From Gibbula magus (lineage: Eukaryota; Mollusca; Gastropoda; Trochida; Trochidae): a stretch of DNA of 64,000 nucleotides. The stretch covers positions 77,860,593 through 77,924,592 of the forward strand of contig OW388289.1 of the NCBI GenBank assembly GCA_936450465.1, given 5' to 3'. The first letter of the stretch is position 1; every line of letters starts with the position of its first letter. A program made the translations under genes and the position numbers. The notes below the pieces were generated by a model. The model searched no databases. It saw only the letters and a list, made by a program, of their open reading frames with translations, and had not been told where the DNA came from. This document shows positions 52,020 through 61,610 of the stretch, piece by piece.

Positions 52020-52855
52020 CATTCTAGAATGATGAAGAATAGAGACGATTTTAAAGATATACAACTTCTTTATTCTTTGAAGGTGACGTTTCGACATAGG
52101 TTCTAATGTCGTTGTCAAGCAAGTGTTACACAAGGGGGAAACAGCTGGGTTATATATATAAATTGGTTTTACAAGAGATTGGAGATGAGTTGTTTATAAA
52201 ATAAATAGAGTTGATGGACAAAGGTTGAATAGCTGATTGATTGGAAGCCAATGATGTGATGTACAGAGACTGCATGAAGGATTAGCGAGGTGATTGGAAG
52301 CAAGGTGAATGTTAATACAATAGGGGAGATTGAAGTACATGCAATAGGTGAGTTGATACAACAGATGAGATTAATGTATATGGGAAAATAAAGTTGATAC
52401 AATGGATGATATTGATGAACATGAAGAGGAGGTGCATGGTGATTACATAGTAAAATATGGAGGCACAGTGATATAGATTATGAAATGGACAAATTAAATG
52501 CACTAAATAACAGTGATTTACTTTAGCAAGTGGTGATAGCCCCGGGAATGAAGTATCCTTCATCTCTGTTGAGAGAGGGGCCTATCTTCTTGATATGGAT
52601 GAAGTATCCTTCATCTCCGTTGAGAGAAGGGCCTATCTTCTTGATATCGATGGCTTCTAGTAATGTTCGGGCTTTGTAATCCGCCTGGTTCCTTTCCATG
52701 ATGTTGATGTTCTTCCAGTTGATGGTGTGGTCTGGGTGAACTTTGGTGTGGTCGGCAATAGCTGATTTACCATCGTTCTTCCTGACAGAGGCCTGGTGTT
52801 CCTTGATTCGGAGGGTGAGCTGGCTCCATGCGGAAAAATCGACTACCTCAGGCAC
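52020..52855 (-). mobile_element. Penelope-like element, 3' end (GIY-YIG C-terminus and 3' UTR)
   Basis: The minus-strand frame 52523-52855 encodes the C-terminal part of a Penelope-type GIY-YIG endonuclease: LTLRIKEHQASVRKNDGKSA, an H..DHTINW-like segment, and LEAIDIKKIGPSLN. A 51-bp in-frame tandem duplication repeats the IKKIGPSLN-DEGYFI block (about 52548-52598 and 52599-52649). Downstream on the same strand is a likely 3' untranslated region to about 52020, with a CGACATTAGAACCTATGTCG palindrome-like motif, GAAACGTCACC and AATAAA. The 5' part (reverse transcriptase, GIY motif) is absent, so this is a 5'-truncated copy. It lies head to head with the plus-strand copy starting about 20 bp away. 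Confidence 0.75.
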
Positions 52856-52885
52856 TAGATTGCTAATTTACTAGAAAAAGATCAA

Positions 52886-53967
52886 ATGAACAATGCCAGT
52901 AAAGAAAAACCTATCAATGCAAACCTTAACAATGCTGAAAGGGAGACTCTGAGGCAACTCAAGAGTGACTACAACATCACTCTCGCCCCCGCTGATAAAG
53001 GCAGAGCCACAGTCATCATGGACACATCTGATTTTGAAACCCTGACGGACAACATCCTGAATGACATCAACACCTACCAGCAGCTGAAGAAAAATGCAAC
53101 CTGCCGACTCCAGAGAGAACACCGAACCCTCCTGAAACGACTACTAGACAAGGAGGAGATAGGTCCAACCCTCCACAAGAAACTCCTCGTCAAACACCCG
53201 CAGCCGTGGCCTGCCCATGGGTTCCCCTCTATCCCAAATCATCACCGAGATCTCCATGACACACGAAGTAGAAACCGCCCTGAAGACCTCCCCAGTTCAA
53301 CCAACTTGCTGGTATCGGAAAGTTGATGATACCTTTGTCATCCTTCCTCCAACGCTCTACTACAGCATCTCAACTCCCAACAACCTCGCATGCAGTTCAC
53401 CATGGAATTAGAATCAGAAAATACACTTACCTTCCTCGATGTCCTAGTCCAGAGGGATAACATTAGCTTCCAGACCAGTGTTTACCGCAAGCCAACCCAT
53501 ACGGACCAATACCTTCATTTTTCCTCCAGCCACGCCAACCAAGTCAAAAGAGGAATGATTGCCACGCTGACGAAACGAGCTAAGAACATATTCTCCACAA
53601 CTGCATCCCTTAACACCGAGCTACATCACCTGAGACAAGTATTCATTCACAACAACAAACACCCTGCATCCTTTGTCAGCCAGACTATCCACAAGACCCT
53701 CATCCCTGAGACAACAAACTGCCCCGTTCACCATCAGCATACCCTACATTGGACCTACTAGTCACCAGATACGACGCCTCTTAAAGCATCAAGCCAACAT
53801 AGACGTCACGTTCCAAAGAGGCACGACCCTTCAGAACATATTGCAGGCCACGGACAGACCCAAGTCAACAATGAAGCCGGATTCTGCAGGTCGTCTACCA
53901 TATACAATGCAACTGAGGCAACTCATATGTTTGAGAAACATCAAGGCCGCTCACCCTCCGAATCAAG
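52886..53967 (+). pseudogene. Penelope-like element, reverse transcriptase and start of GIY-YIG, broken
   Basis: Recognisable in order: an N-terminal block with APADKGRATVIMD (about 52980-53025); MGSPLSQIITEISM, an RT palm motif (from 53217); WYRKVDDTFVIL, the catalytic DD box with the usual Tyr replaced by Lys; FLDVLVQ and SVYRKPTHTDQYLHF; IPYIGPTSHQIRRLLK; and the beginning of a GIY-YIG domain (ETSRPLTLRIK region, about 53930-53967). Breaks: a deletion between about 53190 and 53217 removes the RT fingers and the first catalytic Asp motif; frameshifts lie near 53350 and 53720; two in-frame TGA codons interrupt the GIY-YIG start. The element stops at 53967 at an insertion and resumes at 59586. 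It encodes no functional enzyme. The family normally reverse-transcribes its RNA at nicks made by its own endonuclease. Confidence 0.85.
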
Positions 53968-54879
53968 AAAGATCTGTAGCACGCTTCACAAAGATGTCTT
54001 ATCGGTACGACCTCGTAAAGCAGGTCGTACCCCACCTCTTACTTTTTTACCCTTTTCACAAAGACCTCCTAAAATTACACTGGGTCGTAAAGAGCTCCAA
54101 ATTTAGGACCCCGATTGACATGTCGTAAATGGTTTAGGACATTGTACAGCATATCAAGATGGCGGCCAAGTCACCCGCCTCCAATCATAAGTTTCCATAA
54201 AGTTTCCATAGCGATTGATTGTTGTCAATCACTGGCAAGGCGAATTGTTTCACACCTCGTTCTATATAGCCGATCTAGGCTGGATAATACTGCAGTAAAG
54301 CCATTTGTACAGTTCAATTTTCTAAATAAGGGAAGTATATAATTCTAGTAAAATCCGTTTCATATTCATGGTATTTCTCCCTCGATAGCATCCGAGAGAA
54401 ACGTTAGTGTCACTAATTGACTGTGACCCTGTCCGGTAGTCGAGAAATATTTGAAGCGAGTTCACGGTATCGTTAGAAATGTCCTGCTTGGTTGCACCGA
54501 CAGCTTGGATATTTCTTATTAACCCGCTGGGTCAGGAGTGTGTACATTTCGCAGGAAAGGATACCAATGAATCAACATCCAAGCAACGATTAAGTGGCAA
54601 ATGTCCGGCGAGTTACATGTGTGTGACCTTCACCTTCCAAATATCAACAATACTTCGTACAAACGAAGATTGTTTCATAGCACGATACAACTGGTTTAAT
54701 TCATACATCGTTCTTCTTTCCAAATGGCTAAGATACCTTGATTGATTATACATTATAACTAACTGTAATAACTGACAACGAAACAAATTCAAATCATGAA
54801 ATGCGACATGCTTGTAACACTCGTGTGTGACGAAACGTCTCAATGTAGAAACTTTTCCTAGACTATGTCAGGGCACCTG

Positions 54880-55933
54880 GGTGCCGTTCCACTAACCGAT
54901 CTTAGCCCTACGCCAATCGTAACTCCCTAAAATCCCAATCTTAGCGTAACGTTAAAATCGGCATACCGTTCCACTTACCAATCTTATCTAAGTCAATCGT
55001 TAACTTAAGATTCAAAGTCTAAGTTGCTTACGACCAACTTAAGAGTAGCTAAAATCGATCATAGAGGAACCAATATGGCGGCGTTTGTTATACTTCACGA
55101 AGAGGAAGAGAGAGCTTTTAATCGGGAACGTGTGTTTCGCGACAGGACGTCTCTTTTGGACACCTTGTCTGACGATGTTCTCGTAGTGAGGTACAGGATG
55201 CCTAGACATGCCTTATTCGTACTTATCAATAAGGTGTACCCGTGCTTAGTGTCGGATACCCAGCGTTCCCACGCACTTGCTCCCGACACTAAGGCGCTCA
55301 CCACTTTGCGATTTCTCGGAAAGGGGGGCTTTTTTGTTGAACTCGGGGATCTCAGTGGCATATCCAAGCCAAGTGTGTCACGAGTACTTCAACCGACCAT
55401 ACAGGCTTTATGTGATGTGTTTGACAATATATCCTTTGACCAGCTTAATCAGGAAGAAGAATGACTTTTTCAAACTAGGCGGCTTTCCGAAAGTTATCGG
55501 TGCCATCGACGGGACTTTGATCCCGATTGCGAAGCCCCAGCTGATGAGAAAGCTGCTTTTGTGTGCAGGAAAGGATTCCATGCTGTCAACGTATAGGCGG
55601 TGTGCGATGCATCCTTGAGGAAAGATTGTCAATATACTTTATTCAATCGTTAAAAACCATAAATAAAAATTTATAAACACTTCCTGTTTACATTAGAGAC
55701 GACCTTGACATTTTAATCTCTAGGCAAACCAAGCCAACCAATGGCTTTTGATTTCCGCTTACTTACATGGGGCCCTGCTGGGGTTTTTCTATTCGGATCG
55801 TAAGATCTGTACCGGCTAAGATCGGCCTAAGATTGGTTAGTGGAACGGTCGTAACTTTTAGCAAAGACGATTTTAAAATTGATGTAAGTTGCTAAGATTG
55901 ATCTTAGATAAGATCGGTTAGTGGAACGGCACC
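54880..55933. mobile_element. PIF/Harbinger DNA transposon, decayed
   Basis: The 1054-bp element begins GGTGCCGTTCCACTAACCGA and ends with the same sequence inverted; the match extends to GATCTTA (25 bp). The 3-bp target duplication CTG lies at 54877-54879 and 55934-55936, as expected for this superfamily. Sub-terminal copies of CCGTTCCACT-ACC-ATCTTA lie near 54968 and, inverted, near 55830. It carries a broken transposase gene on the plus strand and lies within the larger insertion, so it arrived after it. Confidence 0.9.
55075..55640 (+). pseudogene. Harbinger-type transposase, truncated pseudogene
   Basis: The frame from ATG 55075 (a Met at 55024 is also in frame) shows the N-terminal region of HARBI1-like transposases: RERVFRDRTSLLDTLSDD, then LRFLGKGGFFVELGDLSGIS and KPSVSRVLQPTIQAL, a helix-turn-helix-like segment. 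After a frameshift near 55455 comes GGFPKVIGAIDGTLIPI, containing the first Asp of the DDE catalytic domain. A second frameshift near 55535 leads to CRKGFHAVNV, an in-frame TAG, and AVCDAS. The rest, including the second Asp and the Glu of the triad, is missing, so roughly half the usual 350 residues are left. It cannot catalyse transposition. Confidence 0.88.
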
Positions 55934-55936
55934 CTG

Positions 55937-57245
55937 TTCTTCTAAAAATAATTTTCAAGGTGATTTCCAATGTTTTCAATTCATTAGAATGGATATAGTT
56001 ATCATTCATTTTACCGATCATATACATTTGTTTACATTTTGTCTGTGAAATAAGGCACTAATATAGTTATATTTGGAAATAAAGAATTCTATAGAAAAAT
56101 GCATTAAAGCTTCCATTTCACTTGGATATCAATATTTTAAAGAGTTATTGATAATGTAATAGTAGAATATACTGATACATAGATATTACAGCTGTACATC
56201 TAATACATCTTATATAGTTTTCAGTTCAACACAAATGACTTACTATAGCTATTTCTTTTAGCTTAGATTTAGATTTCCAGATTTCCAATTTCAGATTCAG
56301 CTGTGACTACAATAAACATAATTAAATATAAATGTGACTTTAAATTTCAGAAGAATATATTTGAATTAAATAATGTTATTTAACCTGAAACATTACTGTG
56401 CACACATTGGTGGTTTCAGTATCTTAAAATGTCCCTTGATGCTTGTTGTGTCCCCAAAATATTTAATCAATTCAAGTCCTGACTCCACAAGACAACAACT
56501 TCAATCCACCCAACCTACATACATTATGTCATTGCTCCTATGCAATCACAGTTGAGTGTTTGTGTCAGGTCCATCCCATACAGTCTAGATTTTCAACTTT
56601 GTTCACTACACTTTATTCTATGTCTCATGTTATATTAGATATTTTGAATGAATTTGATACTGATTCATTTGAATTATCAACACACACAAACAATATTCAA
56701 ACTTCTAGAAAAGGCAATATTTTTAAGCTTAAAGTATACCTATTCCCAAATTAAGATTATTGATACTTTAAACAAGTAGGACATATTGATGATACAAACA
56801 TAAATTGCCTAGAAAATATGCTCAGTTGCTTGATGTATGTATTGTGTACCTTTAATATTTGTGATTATTGTTCTGAAACCTCATATTGTTACAGATAACC
56901 ATTGTCTTTCGACAATTTTATTGTTCATGTGACAAAATAAATCAAAATAACAATTGTCAAGATATATTTCCTTTTCACATAGGAAGAGATTTTCAATGTT
57001 CAGTCAGGATTGCTGAAAACACCTCACATTTTCTTGTTCAGATCTCACCTGTTTAGTTTTTAAAACAAAAACAAATATATTTATCAGAAGATTTTTTTTT
57101 AAATTTGCAATAAAAACAATCTGTCTCCATACATGTTTACTGTAATAAAGCTATATTTATAATATATAATATTTGTTTTTTCAGAAAATTTGCACATTCA
57201 ATATTATGTCAACTAGATACCCATTATTTGCACATACAATTGTAA
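55937..57245. other. No gene seen; A+T-rich part of the insertion
   Basis: Very A+T-rich sequence belonging to the 5.6-kb insertion. No transposase or other recognisable frame. Confidence 0.4.
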
Positions 57246-57406
57246 GATAAATAGTTGCGTTTGTAAAATTTCCGGGATTCATTGCTATTCAACACCCGCA
57301 AATTTAGTTTAAAACCGACGGCGTTAGCCGGAAGTTTTAAACGCTGAAATTTGCGGGTGTTGAATAGCAATGAATCCCGGAAATTTTACAAACGCAACTA
57401 TTTATC
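57246..57406. repeat. Long near-perfect hairpin
   Basis: The left arm (57246 to about 57302, starting GATAAATAGTTGCGTTTGTA) and right arm (about 57350-57406) are complementary with almost no mismatches over some 57 bp. An inner stem GTTTAAAAC/GTTTTAAAC follows. The central loop is CCGACGGCGTTAGCCGG-like and partly self-complementary. No coding potential. It resembles a fold-back transposon. ATATTGTAACATGA just outside its right arm (about 57409-57422) is repeated inverted near 58332-58345, hinting at a larger unit. Confidence 0.8.
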
Positions 57407-57506
57407 GATATTGTAACATGACCCTTAGTTATCAGGCGTTTTAAAACGAACTCTCTTTTTGCGTACCTATCTCTGAGTGGAAAGGACTTTGCGACTGTTC
57501 CATTTT

Positions 57507-57960
57507 TATCCCCCGCGTTTAGCGCGAAGCGGGGGATATAGTATTCGGCTGCGTCCGTCCGTACGTCCGTCCGTACATCCGTACGAAATGGAATAACTCA
57601 AATACTATTCACTGGATTCTTTTCATATTTTGCATATGGGTTCATCATAGGAAGAGTAATCTTCCTACAGAGGTTTGTGACCTTGACCTTCATTTCAAGG
57701 TCACAATGAGACTTTGTCATTTTACCCTTGTCAGCGGGATATCTCAATAACCTTTCGCTGGATTCTCTTCATATTTTACACATAGCTTCTCCAAGGAAAG
57801 ACGACAGGCTGATAAGATTTTGGTGACCTTGACATTATTTTCAAGGTCACAGCGGAACTTTGAAGTTTTCGACATGTTAATGTACATGTAAAGCTTGTCA
57901 GCGGGATATCTCAAGAACCATTCACCGGAATTCCATCATTTCTTACACAAAGCACCTATT
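57507..57960 (+). repeat. Hairpin-led multi-unit repeat with TGACCTTG/CAAGGTCA pairs
   Basis: It opens with a hairpin, TATCCCCCGC (57507-57516) pairing with GCGGGGGATA (57529-57538), then TCCGTCCGTACG-type simple sequence. Three diverged units follow, beginning near 57590, 57735 and 57900 (GGATATCTCAATAACC-like, then TTCATATTTTACAC). The first two each contain GTGACCTTGAC and CAAGGTCACA. This family is familiar from mollusc genomes (recalled, not searched). It is not coding. Confidence 0.75.
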
Positions 57961-59400
57961 TATCTACGACATCAACTAGCATTGTGACGTCAAAACGGTT
58001 GATCACTATGACGTCATGCCATGGCAACGGCATTCGGTAAACACAGCCGCATGGAAGAAGGCGTCAAACTTGGACAAATCTTAGTAATTAATTTTGAGAG
58101 TTATTTGTGACCTATACTGCTATACACAAGTTAGAAAATGACAATGCCACCTGTCAAATTTGAGTAAGGAGCACATATTAAGAGAAATAGAAAAATTAAA
58201 TTTTGAGTCGGGCCGAATCTTGTGAACATGATGTATATGTTCGCGGTGATTCGCCCCAAGTAATTTGCGGGTAATCATTGTCATTCAACATAGGCAAATC
58301 AACCAATCAGAATCAAGGATAGACTGAAATCATGTTACAATATTATATATACATTAGTTGTTGTGTGTCAGTACAACATGTAGTATCATGAGTATGAATT
58401 ATGGATATTATGATCCTGTTAAACAATGTTTTGCTTTCTTTGAGGGTGTGTAGTATCAAGTTCTTATTGGTAATACAATGTAGGTATCATATGTTAGAAT
58501 TTGGACCCAGAGGGAATATGAAAATATAAACATAATTGAAAGAGATAATAAAAATATTCTTTTACCCTTTTTATTTGGATTAGGTAATTGTATCCCTGAT
58601 TTCTGCTTATGGAAGGTGAAGAAATATTTCAAATGTTAATGTGACAGAAATGGAATTAATGAATCAGAATTAGCATTATGTGACCTGGTAAAATGTTTAA
58701 TCACATGACAGAATTTTCAATACATAACTGAATAACATATTTTGGCATCTTTTTAATGTCTACTGTGTAATGAAATTAAAATGTATCTTACATTTTTTTA
58801 CAATGTTCAATTTTAGTATTTAAAATTTTAAGAATAATTTTTCCATTTTAACAATTTATACAGTTTATACAATTTTAATTTTGAAATGTTGCCTTTACTA
58901 AAGCAATGGACTTACTGGAAAATTAGATTTCTGCATATTTGCTGTGTTAAACAAATAACGGTCGAATGCCTAGATATTTTATGAACGTTTCAATTTTAGC
59001 TGAAAAATCCCAACTTCACTAATCATGAACCTCGATTAGTTTCTACTGATGCCCGTCCATTTGATATCCAAGTTGTCGGTACTCTTAACGTCGATTTTTA
59101 CGTTTTTATATTTGCATCGATTACCGAGATGAATTAAATCCTTGTAACTCATTTACTGGAAGTCAGCTTTACACGATTATAATGTTTGAAACCGCAATTT
59201 GTAAAGTTTGAATCTGTCTGTGTTAATCCATATTTTTTTAATTATTTAATAACAGCATTTTTCTTTAAATTAATGCATTTAACCAATATTTTTGGTCTGT
59301 AGAATTACATATAATACATTAGACTACATTTTGTTTATAAATTCAACGGGTAAAGGACATGCTTACACTGTGTAAAAATTGTTCACAGGTGCCCGTCCTC
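57961..59400. other. No gene seen; two CRE-like sites
   Basis: Mostly A+T-rich filler of the large insertion. TGACGTCA occurs at 57985-57992 and 58009-58016, followed by CCATGGCAACGG. No coding region is recognisable. Confidence 0.4.
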
Positions 59401-59585
59401 CCGAGATCATATGTTGCTAAGCAACAAGTACCTCATAAATAATTTACGACGTGGATTTAAGTCTATGTCGTACGACATGGATACGACCCCGTTGTGAAAC
59501 GGTCGTAAGCCATGTCGTATGAGGATTGTAAAATAGGTCGTATATGCTACGACCTCCTAAATTTAGTACGTCTTTGTGAAACGGC

Positions 59586-59778
59586 GAACAGGCCTCTGTC
59601 AGGAAGAACGATGGTAATTTAAATCAGCTATTGCCGACCACACCAATGTCTACCTAGACCACACTATCAACTGGAACAGCATCAACATGATGGACAGGAA
59701 CCAGGCGGTTTACAAAGCCCGAAAATTACTAGAAGCCATCAATATCAAGAAGATAGGCCCTTCTCTCAACATAATTTG
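59586..59778 (+). pseudogene. Penelope GIY-YIG C-terminus, continuation of the plus-strand copy
   Basis: GGCCTCTGTCAGGAAGAACG, ACCAATGTCTACC, ACACTATCAACTGGAACAGC and ATCAAGAAGATAGGCCCTTC match the minus-strand Penelope 3' end at 52600-52800 in reverse. It is the missing continuation of 52886-53967, displaced by the insertion. A frameshift near 59610 (GGTAATTTAAATCAGC) and other lesions break the frame. It ends abruptly after the GPSLN codons without the 51-bp duplication seen in the other copy. Confidence 0.8.
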
Positions 59779-59790
59779 AATTCACAGTTA

Positions 59791-61190
59791 AACAATACCA
59801 GACTCTGCCTTCTATTTCGGCTTTCTAAAGCAGACAATTTAAAAGTGATCAACCTACAATTTCTTAACAAAAAGTGCAATGATTGCATGAAGTAGTCATG
59901 AGTCAGTATTTAAACCAACTACAATCTATACTGAGTCTTTACCTCAGCAGTGTTAGACCACTGCTCAACCACACGATTGACAGTTCAATTAATATTTGCT
60001 TATTGAATCAGTGGTAGTCTCCTAAAGACTTTGTTTTGATTCGATGATGAAATTGGTCGTGGGAATTATATCTTTTATATTGGCGTGACATTACCAAATG
60101 TAGAGCAGACCATATCAGCGTAATTCGTGTACGTAAACCCTTGGACTCTTGTAACATCTGACATGCATTCAAGAAATTATCTTGTCTAGATATTATAGTA
60201 CATTACAAAACAGTGACAACATGTTCTCTATTGTTTATTGTTTTAATTAGCCTAGGATCGATAGGAAGTAGACCAACTAGCGATGTCACAATTTGCAATA
60301 TACAGAAGGACATGAAAGAAATGTTTTGCTTACAGACAATCCCTCATGACAACTATTATGGAACTGTGCTACATTTGCATTTGACTTGGACACGCAATAA
60401 ATGCAATAGAATAAAGGACAGAATGTAATTATAAATGTTACTAGAATAATGAACAAATACAATTATCAAATTTTAGGCAAAACTCATCTGTCATTGCAAA
60501 CAACTGCTATCTTTTATCTCCTGCATAAAATACACTTACATGGTTTTATAAATGATTAATACATGAATATGGTTATCAACTTCAGGTTTTCACAAGTTTG
60601 GATAAATAAAATACTGGATATGTAAAACATGTTGATAAGACCCTTGATATTTTACGTTTACAGTATCATGTACAGAACGAAAGGAGAATTGAGGTTTTAG
60701 CACTACTGCAATGTGTCCGCAGAGGAAGATACGGCGTAATGAAATAGACATTATTCCCAGATATAAAAGTTACAGCATAGTGTATCTCCCAGAATACAAA
60801 CTCATATTGCTTGGTGATTTCCACTCCATACGTTCTAATCATGAACAGCATACTCTCATGCTTGGACACAAGATCAGTTAGTCAATGACAAGTCCCCAAG
60901 ACATAGCTTTCATTTTAAAGAGTTAGAATTCCAGGCAGTCATCCTTTCGTCTGTTTTCTAACATTAAGAACATGATAACGAATAAATCTAAATGCGTTCA
61001 AAATTGTGATCGTTTAAACAGTATAATTCGATTGATCCAATAATGACTTAACGGTGCATTAAACTGGCCTAGAACAAGAAAATACTTTGGGCGTTTTCAG
61101 ACGCTAAAGAGCCAAATATGGAACCATTTCGTATTTCAGAAGCTGCACTAATTCTAAACTTTATTTTTCGGAACAGGGTCTAATTTAATC
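59791..61190. other. No gene seen
   Basis: Spacer between the Penelope end and the second receptor's 3' region. A 71-codon plus frame at 60213-60428 starts with a signal-peptide-like hydrophobic stretch, but the remainder has no family match I recognise; I do not call it. Confidence 0.35.
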
Positions 61191-61440
61191 AGACCGCCCT
61201 GGTATCTGCTTCGTTCTGAAGTTGATTTTCAATGGATCTTCTACTGTTTCTAAATAACACGTGGACAATGGAGAGTACAATGAAGATGAACCCCGTGGTA
61301 CTGCCAGACCTTGGTATAGATATCCATGGAACACTCACAAAACTTCTCCGTCGAGTCATCGGAGTAGTTCAGCACCATCTGACAACTTGCGGTGATCTCA
61401 TACAGATATATCTGACAGTTTATTGCTTGGCATCTCGCTA
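61190..61440 (-). pseudogene. Unassigned exon-like coding remnant, cysteine-rich then transmembrane
   Basis: On the minus strand, an open stretch ending about 61290 reads like an extracellular segment with spaced cysteines (C, C, then FCECSMDIYTKVWQYHG). In the next frame, after a single base in a GGGG run, it continues as a hydrophobic helix (FIFIVLSIVHVLF), then a basic stretch RNSRRS, and ends at a stop near 61194. The order extracellular-helix-basic fits a type I membrane protein or the start of another receptor. Its place just 3' of the receptor at 61611 may be coincidence. No family recognised; a chance open frame remains possible. Confidence 0.3.
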
Positions 61441-61610
61441 CCTTTTAATTGTCAATATTCATCTATATTTCCTTATATTTCACTGGTATTTCACAAGCAG
61501 TGAATTTCATTCTCATGTTGTTGTTTATTTTGTAAGAATTATCCCATACTGGCAACACACAACTTCAAGAATGTGGTGGACTTTTTAGATTAACAGCATG
61601 TAACTCGGAT

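Larger units (their letters stand above)
53968..59585. mobile_element. Insertion of about 5.6 kb with inverted ends, inside the Penelope copy
   Basis: The Penelope coding sequence is continuous across this segment if it is left out: ...CGAATCAAG at 53960-53967 joins GAACA-GGCCTCTG at 59586 onward, as in the minus-strand copy. The ends are inverted: CGCTTCACAAAGATGT at 53982-53997 against CGTTTCACAAAGACGT (other strand of 59568-59583). Each end has further GTCGTA-rich sub-repeats such as TTTCACAAAGACCTCCTAAA near 54055. No intact target duplication is visible and no transposase frame belongs to it, so it is probably a non-autonomous DNA transposon of unassigned superfamily. It contains younger insertions described separately. 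Confidence 0.7.

Noticed and set aside
52871..53122. 83-codon minus frame
   Set aside because: Antisense shadow of the Penelope reverse-transcriptase region.
55095..55367. 90-codon minus frame
   Set aside because: Antisense shadow of the Harbinger transposase.
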